64,000 nt of DNA from Bordetella hinzii LMG 13501. GTDB lineage: Bacteria; Pseudomonadota; Gammaproteobacteria; Burkholderiales; Burkholderiaceae_B. The stretch spans positions 1 to 64,000 of the forward strand of contig NZ_LRUJ01000011.1 in the NCBI RefSeq assembly GCF_001548475.1. The letters run 5' to 3'. Numbering within the stretch: position 1 is the stretch's first letter; each line of letters opens with the position of its first letter. Both the position numbers and the translations under genes were made by a program. Shown here one piece after another: positions 12,346 to 19,754 of this stretch. The notes beneath the pieces are model-generated. The model did no database searches, was not told the DNA's origin, and was given only the letters and a program-made list of their open reading frames with translations.

Positions 12346-12373
12346 GATCCGAGCGGACAACATTGATCGGATC
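12346..12373. promoter_or_regulatory. Inverted repeat in AraC regulator / GST divergent region
   Basis: GATCCGA (12346-12352) and TCGGATC (12367-12373) are perfect 7-bp inverted copies with a 14-base spacer, 29 bases upstream of the regulator start. The position suits an operator in a divergent control region. AraC proteins usually bind direct repeats, so this may be another regulator's site or chance. Confidence 0.3.
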
Positions 12374-12466
12374 AGCACATCAAGTGATTGTACCGGCACA
12401 GCAGGCGGAGCAGTCCGCGTCTATTCTGGACTCCCGCATTTGAACGATGAAGACGGAGACGCCGCA

Positions 12467-13126
12467 ATGATTTTGTACTCTTCGCCGCTGGCCTGTTCGT
12501 GCGCGGCCCACATGGTCCTGCTGGAACTCGGCCTGCCGCATGCAGTCGAGTTTGTCGACATCTATGTGCAGCCGCATGTGCTGGTCGGCAATGGCATGTC
12601 ATTCAGCGAGGTGAGCCCGAAGGATTCGGTGCCCGCGCTCAGGCTGGACTCCGGCGAGCTGCTGACCGAAATTGGAGTCATCCTGCAATACATCGCCGGC
12701 CTCAAGCCCGATTCCGGCCTGTTGCCTGAAGCGGGCAGCATGGCGCGCCTTCGCGTGATGGAGTGGTTGAGCTATGTCGGCTCCGAGGTGCATAAGACCA
12801 TCGGGCCGCTGTTCCACCCGCATATGCCCGAGGCCGCGAAGGAAATACACAGGCAGAACCTCCATCGCAGGCTGTCCTATATCGAAAGGCAGTTGGCGCA
12901 GCACGCCTATTTGACGGGCGAAACCTTTACGGTGGCCGATGCCTACCTGTTTGTCATGATCGGCTGGCGGCCTTATTTCAAATTCGACATCACGCCGTAT
13001 CCGGGCATCATGAGCTTCCATGAGCGGGTCGTTTCAAGACCGTCATTCGCCCAGGTCCTACGCATCATTGAACCCATGCTTGCGAAAATAAACCTTCCGG
13101 CATTTCCCGATGCAAAGTCCCGCTGA
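12467..13126 (+). CDS. Glutathione S-transferase family protein
   Basis: The ATG at 12467 gives a 219-residue protein starting MILYSSPLACSCAAHMVLLE, the usual beginning of the thioredoxin-like GST N-domain. The longer open frame from 11996 has no homology and overlaps the regulator. The cis-proline (SVPAL) and the GSH-contact acid/serine region (LTEIGVILQYI) are visible. The C-terminal helical domain has the N-capping box motif FTVADAYLF. Family members conjugate or reduce electrophiles with glutathione in the cytoplasm. CSCA near the N-terminus resembles beta-class GSTs, whose catalytic residue is a cysteine. Substrate unknown. Confidence 0.88.
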   Translation: MILYSSPLACSCAAHMVLLELGLPHAVEFVDIYVQPHVLVGNGMSFSEVSPKDSVPALRLDSGELLTEIGVILQYIAGLKPDSGLLPEAGSMARLRVMEWLSYVGSEVHKTIGPLFHPHMPEAAKEIHRQNLHRRLSYIERQLAQHAYLTGETFTVADAYLFVMIGWRPYFKFDITPYPGIMSFHERVVSRPSFAQVLRIIEPMLAKINLPAFPDAKSR

Positions 13127-13150
13127 GGCCCCTGCCGCCGGCCGCCATGA

Positions 13151-13175
13151 AAAAACCCGCCGGGCGGCGGGTTTT
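13151..13175. terminator. Bidirectional intrinsic terminator between GST and Par27 genes
   Basis: A perfect 6-bp GC stem, CCCGCC (13156-13161) and GGCGGG (13166-13171) with a GGGC loop, is flanked by A5 on the left and T4 on the right. It can terminate transcription in both directions at this convergent junction. Confidence 0.85.
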
Positions 13176-13191
13176 GGCGGGGCAGGCGGGT

Positions 13192-13968
13192 TTATTGCAC
13201 CTTGGCCTTTTCGCGCAGATCCTTCTGGAAGGCGTTCAGCTTTTGCTGGCGCATCATTTCTTCCAGTTGCGGACGGACCTGGTCCAGCGGCGGGAATTCC
13301 ACCGGGCGGGTGTCCTGCACCTGGATGATGTGCCAGCCGAATTGCGTCTGGACCGGCTTGTCGACCGTCTGGCCCTTCTTCAGCTTGGTGACCGCGTCGG
13401 CGAAGGGCGGCACGTAGTTGGTCGGGGGCGCCCAGCCCAGGTCGCCGCCGCGCTCGGCGCTGCCGGGATCCTTGGAGTTCTTCTTGGCGGCGTCTTCGAA
13501 CTTCAGCTTGCCGCTCTTGATCTGGGCCAGCAGGTCGTTGGCCGTCTTTTCGTCCTCGACCAGGATGTGGCGGACCTGGTACTCCTGCTTGCCGGCCTGT
13601 TCCTTCTTGATTTTTTCGTACTCGGCCTTGACGGCATCGTCGGTGACCGGGTTCTTTTGCAGGTAGTCGGCCATCAGGGCGCGCACCAGGATGCCTTGGC
13701 GGGCCAGCTCGATTTCAGTCTGGATATCGGCCTGCTTGCCAATGCCTTGCTTTTCGGCGGCCTGCACGAAGACCTGGCGATTGATCATTTCCTGCTTGAC
13801 CTGTTCACGCAGTTGCGGCGAGTCCGTGGCGCCCTGGGTGACCAGCAGCTTGACGAAGTCGTCCAGGCTCTTCTGGGTGATGGCCTTGCCGTTGACGGTG
13901 GCGACGTTTTGCGCGTAGACCGGCATGGCAATGGCGCAAGCTGCAGCCAGCATGAGGATGCGTTTCAT
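13192..13968 (-). CDS. Periplasmic peptidyl-prolyl isomerase, parvulin type (Par27-like)
   Basis: The protein is a periplasmic folding catalyst and chaperone. From the ATG at 13968 it is 258 residues with a signal peptide (MKRILMLAAACAIAMPVYAQ), followed by an N-terminal helical chaperone region with the NGKAITQKSLDDFVK start seen in SurA/PrsA relatives. The parvulin domain runs from about residue 120 to 215 (YQVRHILVEDEKTA to TQFGWHIIQVQD) with the characteristic GGDLGW. The earlier in-frame ATG at 14040 would bury the signal peptide and lies in the bolA gene. Size, architecture and the bolA-yciB-msrB context match Bordetella pertussis Par27, a dimeric parvulin. Confidence 0.92.
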   Translation of the reverse strand: MKRILMLAAACAIAMPVYAQNVATVNGKAITQKSLDDFVKLLVTQGATDSPQLREQVKQEMINRQVFVQAAEKQGIGKQADIQTEIELARQGILVRALMADYLQKNPVTDDAVKAEYEKIKKEQAGKQEYQVRHILVEDEKTANDLLAQIKSGKLKFEDAAKKNSKDPGSAERGGDLGWAPPTNYVPPFADAVTKLKKGQTVDKPVQTQFGWHIIQVQDTRPVEFPPLDQVRPQLEEMMRQQKLNAFQKDLREKAKVQ

Positions 13969-14014
13969 GAATGTCCTTCCTGGGGAGTGTATGGGTGAAT
14001 TTGGCAGGAATGTA

Positions 14015-14287
14015 CTACGGAGCTCGCGTATCCAGTGCAAGCGCGTGTATCGGGAACGGAATCAGATCGTGCAAATGATGATACACCAGGCGATGCCGGG
14101 CAACAGGCGTTAATCCCGCAAAGGCTTCTGACACAATCAGGACGCGATAATGCCCCGCGCCGCCCTGTGCGCCTGCATGGCCGGCGTGCAAATGGGACTC
14201 ATCCGATATCTCCAGCTGCGAAGGCGCCAGCGGCGCCAGGCGTTCCCGGATGAGGGCGGCACGGTCTTGTGAGGAGGTCGGGTTCAT
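14015..14287 (-). CDS. bolA: BolA family protein
   Basis: This is a 90-residue protein with the BolA core: IRERLAPLAPSQLEISDESHLHAGH, then HYRVLIVSEAFAGLTPVARHRLVYHHL and a C-terminal IHALALDT. BolA proteins work with monothiol glutaredoxins in Fe-S cluster handling and influence cell shape. The conserved histidines (DESHLHAGH, and RHR in the helix) are present. It sits between yciB (one-base gap) and the Par27 gene in an apparent msrB-yciB-bolA-par27 operon. Confidence 0.93.
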   Translation of the reverse strand: MNPTSSQDRAALIRERLAPLAPSQLEISDESHLHAGHAGAQGGAGHYRVLIVSEAFAGLTPVARHRLVYHHLHDLIPFPIHALALDTRAP

Positions 14288-14288
14288 A

Positions 14289-14855
14289 TCAGTCGGGGCG
14301 GCCGTCCTTGTCGGCGCCGGGCTCTTGCATGTGGCGGCCCAGCCAGAGAGATTGCACGATGACGAAGGCGATCAGGAGTCCCATCAGGCCGAAGACCTTG
14401 AAGTTGACCCATTGCGATTCGCTGAAATGGCCCGAGAAGGCCACATACAGGTTGACCGCGCCGGCGGCCAGGAAAAACAGCGCCCAGCTCAGGTTGAGCT
14501 TATTCCAGAGCGCGTCGGCCAGGCTGATCTGTTTTTCGAGCAGGCGGCGGATCAGGTTGCGGCCGAACAGGTAGCGGCTGGCCAGCAGGGCGCCGCCGAA
14601 CAGCCAGTACAACACCGTGGGTTTCCATTTGATGAAGACGTCGCTGTGCAGCCAGAGCGTGGCGCCGCCGAAGATGACGATCACCGACAGGTTGATCCAG
14701 TGCATGCCCTCGATCGCCTTGCCCGTCAGCTTGAGCCAGAAGATCTGCGCCACCGAGGCGGTGATCGCTACGGCCGTGGCGGCATAGATGTCGGCAAAGC
14801 GGTAGGCGGCGAAAAAGAGGATGAGCGGGAAAAGATCGAAGAGGAACTTCTTCAT
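14289..14855 (-). CDS. yciB: Inner-membrane septation protein A (YciB/IspZ)
   Basis: This is a 188-residue integral membrane protein beginning [20 protein letters not shown], the conserved YciB start, with about five membrane spans and the family motif [20 protein letters not shown]. YciB links to envelope synthesis and division machinery. The ATG at 14855 overlaps the msrB stop (14852-14855), which fixes the start. The longer frame to 14969 lies inside msrB and is rejected. Confidence 0.93.
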   Translation of the reverse strand: MKKFLFDLFPLILFFAAYRFADIYAATAVAITASVAQIFWLKLTGKAIEGMHWINLSVIVIFGGATLWLHSDVFIKWKPTVLYWLFGGALLASRYLFGRNLIRRLLEKQISLADALWNKLNLSWALFFLAAGAVNLYVAFSGHFSESQWVNFKVFGLMGLLIAFVIVQSLWLGRHMQEPGADKDGRPD

Positions 14856-15292
14856 GCGGGATCCAGCGGCTCGAACTTCAGGGACAGCGAGTTGATGCAA
14901 TAGCGCAGGCCGGTCGGCTCGGGACCGTCGGGAAAGACATGGCCCAGGTGCGAGTCGCAGATATTGCACAGGACCTCGGTGCGCACCATGCCGTGGCTGG
15001 TGTCGGTTTCCTCGCGCACGCGCGCCGGGTCGATGGGCTCGAAATAGCTGGGCCAGCCGCAGCCGGCGTCAAACTTGGTATCGGAGGCGAACAGCGGCGT
15101 GCCGCAGCCCACGCAGCGGTAAATGCCTTCGGTGAAAGTATCCCAATAGCGGCCCGTGAAGGCGCGTTCGGTCCCTTTTTCTCGGGTGACGTGGAATTCC
15201 TGGGGGCTGAGCTGGGCACGCCATTCGGCGTCGGACTTACGGACTTTTTCCATGGCAGATTGGATCGGCGCAGTGCGAAATGGTTCGGGCAT
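14852..15292 (-). CDS. msrB: Peptide-methionine (R)-S-oxide reductase
   Basis: MsrB reduces methionine-R-sulfoxide in proteins. The 146-residue protein carries both zinc-binding CxxC pairs ([11 protein letters not shown] and [16 protein letters not shown]), the core [13 protein letters not shown] and the catalytic cysteine region RYCINSLSL at the C-terminus. The ATG at 15292 is preferred because a GGAG lies seven bases upstream. An internal ATG at 15253 (MEKVRKSD) is where many homologues begin but has no clear ribosome binding site. The gene diverges from bioM with only 11 bases between the start codons, so each promoter must lie within the other gene. Confidence 0.95.
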   Translation of the reverse strand: MPEPFRTAPIQSAMEKVRKSDAEWRAQLSPQEFHVTREKGTERAFTGRYWDTFTEGIYRCVGCGTPLFASDTKFDAGCGWPSYFEPIDPARVREETDTSHGMVRTEVLCNICDSHLGHVFPDGPEPTGLRYCINSLSLKFEPLDPA

Positions 15293-15303
15293 AATCCCGC
15301 TCC

Positions 15304-15981
15304 ATGTTAATCGAGTTTGATCAGGCGGTCGTGATCGTGGAGGGCAGGCCGCTTTTGCAGGTGCCCGGCCTGACCCTGTCCGAACGTCGCGTGGGCATCG
15401 TCGGACCCAACGGGGCGGGCAAGAGCACGTTTTCGCGCCTGATCAACGGCTTGTTGCTGCCCGACCAGGGCCAGGTCCGGGTCAATGGCCTGGATACGCG
15501 CCGCGAGGCCCGGGCCATCCGGCGCCAGGTCGGCTTCGTTTTCCAGAATCCCGACAACCAGATCGTTTTTCCCATCGTGCGCGAAGACCTGGATTTCGGG
15601 CTCAAGCCCCTGGGGTTGCCGGCCGCCGAGCGCGCCGCCCGGGTGGCGGCCCAGCTGGAGCTCCTGGGCATCGCTCATCTGGCCGAGCGCAGCAGCTTCA
15701 GCCTGTCCGGCGGCGAGCGGCAATTGGTGGCGCTGGCGGCCGTGCTGGTGCGCGAGCCGGGCCTGGTCGTGTTCGATGAGCCCACCACCCAGCTGGACCT
15801 GCGCAACCGCAACCGCGTGCGCGATGCGATCGCGGCGCTGGCGCCGTCGGCCTGCGTGGTCAGCCACGACTTGGAGCTGCTGGCCGATTTCGACCGCGTG
15901 CTGGTGATCAGCGAGGGGCGTATCGCCGCCGATGACCGGCCGGCCGCCGCGCTGCGCTGGTATCGGGAGCACTGCGCATGA
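15304..15981 (+). CDS. bioM: Biotin ECF transporter ATPase BioM
   Basis: This 225-residue ATPase of the CbiO/EcfA group has Walker A ([10 protein letters not shown]), Q-loop ([12 protein letters not shown], with the PDNQ form typical of ECF ATPases), signature ([15 protein letters not shown]) and Walker B ([11 protein letters not shown]). The function is inferred from the directly adjacent bioN and bioY: the three make the tripartite BioMNY biotin importer. It overlaps bioN by four bases. Confidence 0.92.
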   Translation: MLIEFDQAVVIVEGRPLLQVPGLTLSERRVGIVGPNGAGKSTFSRLINGLLLPDQGQVRVNGLDTRREARAIRRQVGFVFQNPDNQIVFPIVREDLDFGLKPLGLPAAERAARVAAQLELLGIAHLAERSSFSLSGGERQLVALAAVLVREPGLVVFDEPTTQLDLRNRNRVRDAIAALAPSACVVSHDLELLADFDRVLVISEGRIAADDRPAAALRWYREHCA

Positions 15982-16565
15982 TGGAGCCGCTCTATACCCC
16001 CGGCCATACGCTGCTGCATCGGCTGCCGGCCGGCCTGAAGCTGGCATTGCTGATGGCCGCCGGCGCGGGCCTGTTTGCCCTGGATGACGCGCATTGGCTG
16101 AGCCTGGCCTGCCTGGCGGCGGCGGGGCTGGTGGCGGCCTGCCGTCCCCGGCCGGCCAAGCTTTGGCGCCAGGTACGTGGGCTGGTGCTGATCCTGGCCG
16201 CCGTCGGCCTGTTCACCGGCTGGACGCAGGGCCCGCAGGCGGCCTTGGCCGTGTTGGCCCGTTCGGCGGCGCTCATCGGCCTGGCCATGGCCGTGACCCT
16301 GAGCACGCCGGTGCCGGCCATGTTGGCGGCCATAGAGCGGGGCTTGTCCCCGCTGTCGCGCTGGATGGACCCGGGCCGCGTCAGCCTGGCTTTCGCGCTC
16401 TGCCTGCGTTTTGTGCCGGAGATCTGGCGCAACTACCAGGAGATCCGCGAGGCCCAGGCCGCGCGGGGCCTGGGCCATCATCCGCTGGCCTTGCTGGTGC
16501 CGCTCATCGTCCGCACGCTCAAGCGCGCCGAGGAAGTGGCCCAGGCCATCGATGCCCGCTCCTGA
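15978..16565 (+). CDS. bioN: Biotin ECF transporter transmembrane coupling protein BioN
   Basis: This 195-residue membrane protein of the CbiQ/EcfT family has several hydrophobic segments and the two coupling motifs that dock on the ATPase: AQAARG near residue 160 and AIDARS at the C-terminus. It couples ATP hydrolysis by BioM to biotin release from BioY. The start overlaps the bioM stop (ATGA). It is shorter than many EcfT proteins, as expected for BioN. Confidence 0.92.
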   Translation: MMEPLYTPGHTLLHRLPAGLKLALLMAAGAGLFALDDAHWLSLACLAAAGLVAACRPRPAKLWRQVRGLVLILAAVGLFTGWTQGPQAALAVLARSAALIGLAMAVTLSTPVPAMLAAIERGLSPLSRWMDPGRVSLAFALCLRFVPEIWRNYQEIREAQAARGLGHHPLALLVPLIVRTLKRAEEVAQAIDARS

Positions 16566-16608
16566 CCCGGGGCGGGCATCGCCCATATACCAATCGAGGG
16601 GAAGACGC

Positions 16609-17160
16609 ATGACAAGCAAGAACCTGGTGCTGGCGGCCCTGTTTGCCGCGCTGATCGTAGTCCTGAGCCTGATGCCGCCCATTCCTCTGCCGGGCATTCC
16701 CGTGCCCGTCACGCTCCAGACCCTGGGCGTGATGCTGGCCGGCGTCATGCTGGGCCCCTGGCGCGGCGCGGCGGCCTGCCTGCTGTACCTGGCGCTGGCC
16801 GCCATCGGCCTGCCCGTGCTTCCTGGAGGACGGGGAGGCCTGGGCGTGTTCGCCGGACCCACGGGCGGGTTCCTGGTTGGCATGTTGCTCGGCGTCATCG
16901 TGGCGGGCCTGCTGGCCCGCGCGCTGGCCCGCGGCGGCATGTGGCGCGCCTTGGGCGCTTATGTGCTGGCTTGCTTGCTGGGCGGCATCGTGGCGGTGTA
17001 CGCCATTGGCGTGCCCTGGCTGGCCGCGGTGACCCAGATGGGCTTGGCCAAGGCGGCCATGGCGGTGGTGGTCTTCCTGCCCGGCGACCTGGCCAAGGCC
17101 GCCGTGGCCTCCTGGGTCGCCTGGCGCGTCGAGCGCGTGTGGCCCTTGCTGCGGCGTTGA
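16609..17160 (+). CDS. bioY: Biotin transporter substrate-binding S component BioY
   Basis: BioY is the membrane S component that captures biotin. The ATG at 16609 follows a strong AGGGGAAG ribosome binding site and gives 183 residues with about six membrane helices. The family core is present: PVPVTLQTLGVMLAGVMLG, LYLALAAIGLPVLPGGRGGLGVFAGPTGGFLVG, and the late FLPGDLAKAAVAS helix. It is separated from bioN by 43 bases in the same operon. No BirA-type operator was recognised upstream of bioM. Confidence 0.95.
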   Translation: MTSKNLVLAALFAALIVVLSLMPPIPLPGIPVPVTLQTLGVMLAGVMLGPWRGAAACLLYLALAAIGLPVLPGGRGGLGVFAGPTGGFLVGMLLGVIVAGLLARALARGGMWRALGAYVLACLLGGIVAVYAIGVPWLAAVTQMGLAKAAMAVVVFLPGDLAKAAVASWVAWRVERVWPLLRR

Positions 17161-17267
17161 GCTCCCCGGGATTTCCCGGAAAGACGTTTGGCGGTCTTCC
17201 GGAGACAATTCGCCATTATCAAATGCATTTGTTTGGACGGATGGACGCCATCCTAGGGTAGATACCG

Positions 17268-17327
17268 GGACATTCGAGGACGTGTCCTGATACTCTTTTA
17301 ACCCTATAATATTTTTTTCTGTATAAC
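17268..17327 (+). promoter_or_regulatory. Candidate promoter and operator upstream of branched-chain-type importer
   Basis: A consensus TATAAT lies at 17305-17310 and a second TATAAC at 17322-17327; neither has a good -35. Just upstream, GGACA (17268-17272) and TGTCC (17283-17287) form an inverted repeat with a 10-base spacer that would overlap the -35 zone, a typical regulator position. Regulator unknown. Confidence 0.45.
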
Positions 17328-17386
17328 TTTAAACAGGCCTTTCGCCCGCTCCCTGGGCATCTCGGCCACCACAGGAGACAAAAATC

Positions 17387-18550
17387 ATGCGCAAGCACTT
17401 TGGCTTGTCGGCGGTTGCCGCCGCCCTCGCCCTGGGTCTGCCGCTCCTCGCGAGCGCGCAGGTCAAGGTCGGCGTCACGGTTTCCTCGACCGGTCCGGCC
17501 GCCTCGCTGGGCATTCCCGAGCGCAACACCGTTGCGCTGCTGCCCAAGGAAGTCGCCGGCCAGAAGATCGAGTGGATTGTGCTGGACGACGCCACCGACA
17601 CCACGCAGGCCGTCAAGAACTCGCGCAAGCTGGCCTCCGAAGACAAGGTCGACGTGCTGGTGGGCACCTCGGTGACGCCGGGGTCGCTGGCCATGGTCGA
17701 CGTCGCCGCCGAAACCAAGGTCCCCATGATCAGCGTGGCCGCCAGCGCCAAGATCGTCGAGCCGGTGGATGACAAGCGCCGCTGGGTGTTCAAGACCCCC
17801 CAGAATGACGCCCTGATGGCCAGCGCCCTGGCCGACGCCATGGTCAAGTCCAAGGTCAAGACGCTGGGCTTCATCGGCTTTGCCGACGCCTACGGCGACG
17901 GCTGGCTGGCCGTGATGGAAGCGGCCGCCAAGGCCAAGGGCATCCAGATCACCAGCATCGAGAAGTACAGCCGCACCGACACCAGCGTCACCGGCCAGGT
18001 GCTCAAGCTGGTGAGCGCCAAGCCCGACGCCATCCTGATCGCCGGCGCCGGCACGCCCTCGGCGCTGCCGCAGAAGGAACTGAAGGCGCGCAACTACGGC
18101 GGCCTGATTTTCCAGACCCACGGCGCGGCCAACAATGACGTGCTGCGCGTCTGCGGCAAGGACTGCGAAGGCATGCTGCTGCCGGCCGGCCCGCTGCTGG
18201 TGGCCGCCCAGCTGCCCGACAGCAACCCGGTCAAGAAGTCGGCGCTGGAGTATGTCCATGCCTATGAAAAAGCCCATGGCGACGGCTCGGTCAACACCTT
18301 TGGCGGTCATATGTGGGATGCCGGCCAGCTGATCGTCGCGGCCATTCCCGAAGCCATCAAGGGCGGCGCCAAGCCCGGCACGCCGGAGTTCCGCGCCGCG
18401 CTGCGCGATGCGCTGGAAAACGTCAAGAACCTGGCCGTTTCGCAGGGCGTGTTCAACATGAGCCCGACCGACCATGCCGGCTTTGACGAGCGTTCGCGCG
18501 TCATGGTCAAGGTCAAAGACGGCAAGTGGACCTACCAGCCCGATCTGTAA
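17387..18550 (+). CDS. Branched-chain amino acid-type ABC substrate-binding protein (system 1)
   Basis: The 387-residue precursor has a signal peptide ending LLASA-Q and the LivJ/LivK-type two-lobe fold (Peripla_BP_6): VKVGVTVSSTGPAASLGIPERNT, VDVLVGTSVTPGSLAMVDVAAE, RRWVFKTPQND, GFADAYGDGW. It starts an operon with two permeases and two ATPase domains. HAAT binding proteins of this kind also bind urea, amides or aromatic acids, so leucine/isoleucine/valine is only the default. A hairpin follows the gene. Confidence 0.88.
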   Translation: MRKHFGLSAVAAALALGLPLLASAQVKVGVTVSSTGPAASLGIPERNTVALLPKEVAGQKIEWIVLDDATDTTQAVKNSRKLASEDKVDVLVGTSVTPGSLAMVDVAAETKVPMISVAASAKIVEPVDDKRRWVFKTPQNDALMASALADAMVKSKVKTLGFIGFADAYGDGWLAVMEAAAKAKGIQITSIEKYSRTDTSVTGQVLKLVSAKPDAILIAGAGTPSALPQKELKARNYGGLIFQTHGAANNDVLRVCGKDCEGMLLPAGPLLVAAQLPDSNPVKKSALEYVHAYEKAHGDGSVNTFGGHMWDAGQLIVAAIPEAIKGGAKPGTPEFRAALRDALENVKNLAVSQGVFNMSPTDHAGFDERSRVMVKVKDGKWTYQPDL

Positions 18551-18620
18551 ACCGTGCAAGGCGGCGCTGTTCGCGGCAGCGTCCGCCCGGCTGACGTAGT
18601 ATCGCGGCTGCATCACCACG

Positions 18621-18641
18621 CACCGGCCTTACGGGCCGGTG
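18621..18641 (+). terminator. Hairpin between binding protein and permease genes
   Basis: A perfect 8-bp stem, CACCGGCC (18621-18628) and GGCCGGTG (18634-18641) with loop TTACG, is followed by a T-rich but interrupted tail (TGTTGTATT). It is probably a partial terminator or 3' stabilising hairpin that keeps binding-protein mRNA more abundant than permease mRNA. Confidence 0.6.
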
Positions 18642-18713
18642 TGTTGTATTCGCAGTGTCCCAGGTGGGGCCGGGACACGAAGAACCACAAGTCGTACATA
18701 AGGTCGTAGTTCG

Positions 18714-19751
18714 ATGGATTCCTCAATTGCGCTCATCTTGCTGCAAGACGGTATCGTCAACGGCGCCATCTATGCCCTATTGGGCATGGCACTGGTGCTG
18801 GTGTTCGCCGTCACGCGCGTCATCTTCATTCCTCAAGGCGAATTCGTCGCGTTCGGCGCCTTGACGCTTGCCATGCTGGTCGACGGCCGGATACCGGGCA
18901 CGGTCTACCTGCTGGCCCTGCTGGGCGGACTGGCCTTCCTGTTCGAACTGCTGCGCGCGGCGCGCACCGGCGTGTGGTCCTCGCTGCCCAAGAGCCTTGC
19001 CGGCTATATCGTCCTGCCCCTGCTGCTGCTCTGGATCGCGACGTCGTACGCGGCCCCCGGCAATTCGCTCTGGCTGAACATGCTGCTGACCCTGGTGCTG
19101 GTCATCCCCATGGGCCCCATGGTGTACCGCATCGTCTACCAGCCCCTGGCCGAGGCCAGCGTGCTGGTCCTGCTCATCACCTCCGTGGCCGTGCACTTCG
19201 CCCTCATGGGCCTGGCCCTGGTGTTCTTCGGCGCCGAAGGCTGGCGCACGCCCGCCTTCGTGAGCGGGCAGGTCGACCTGGGCTTCACCACCTGGTCGGC
19301 GCAAAGCCTCTTCGTGGTCGCGACCTGCGCCATTCTCATCGTGGCCCTGTGGCTGTTTTTCGGCAAGACGCTGTATGGCCGCGCCCTGCGCGCCACGGCG
19401 GTCAACCGCCGAGGCGCGCGCCTGATGGGCATCAGCACCACCATGTCGGGCAGCCTGACCTTTACCCTGGCCGTGGCCATCGGCGCCATGTCGGGCATGC
19501 TGATCGCGCCCATCACCACCGTCTATTACGACACGGGCTTTCTCATCGGCCTGAAGGGCTTCGTCGGCGCCATCATCGGCGGCCTGGCCAGCTATCCGGT
19601 GGCCGCCGCCGGCTCGCTGCTGGTGGGCGTGCTGGAAGCCTTCTCTTCCTTCTGGGCCAGCGCCTACAAGGAAGTCATCGTCTTTACCCTGATCATTCCG
19701 GTTCTGGTCTGGCGTTCGTTCAGCAGCCGTCATGTGGACGAAGAGGAATAA
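18714..19751 (+). CDS. livH: Branched-chain amino acid-type ABC permease LivH (system 1)
   Basis: This 345-residue inner-membrane permease has the LivH opening (LLQDGIVNGAIYALLGMALVLVFAVTRVIFIPQGEF) and the conserved late core (ALRATAVNRRGARLMGIS, GFVGAIIGGLASYPVAAAG). It is about 50 residues longer than usual LivH. The extra part, around residues 70-125, adds charged and hydrophobic sequence between the first and middle transmembrane groups. A three-base gap separates it from the fused permease-ATPase gene. Confidence 0.9.
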   Translation: MDSSIALILLQDGIVNGAIYALLGMALVLVFAVTRVIFIPQGEFVAFGALTLAMLVDGRIPGTVYLLALLGGLAFLFELLRAARTGVWSSLPKSLAGYIVLPLLLLWIATSYAAPGNSLWLNMLLTLVLVIPMGPMVYRIVYQPLAEASVLVLLITSVAVHFALMGLALVFFGAEGWRTPAFVSGQVDLGFTTWSAQSLFVVATCAILIVALWLFFGKTLYGRALRATAVNRRGARLMGISTTMSGSLTFTLAVAIGAMSGMLIAPITTVYYDTGFLIGLKGFVGAIIGGLASYPVAAAGSLLVGVLEAFSSFWASAYKEVIVFTLIIPVLVWRSFSSRHVDEEE

Positions 19752-19754
19752 GCC

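Noticed and set aside
11996-12466. N-terminal extension of the glutathione S-transferase
   Set aside because: It overlaps the AraC regulator and the thioredoxin-like fold begins at the ATG at 12467.
15293-15303. Riboswitch or BirA operator before bioM
   Set aside because: Only 11 bases separate the bioM and msrB start codons, so no such element fits.
17219-18619. 466-codon reverse frame over the system 1 binding-protein gene
   Set aside because: Antisense shadow with no domain; the forward gene has signal peptide and family motifs.
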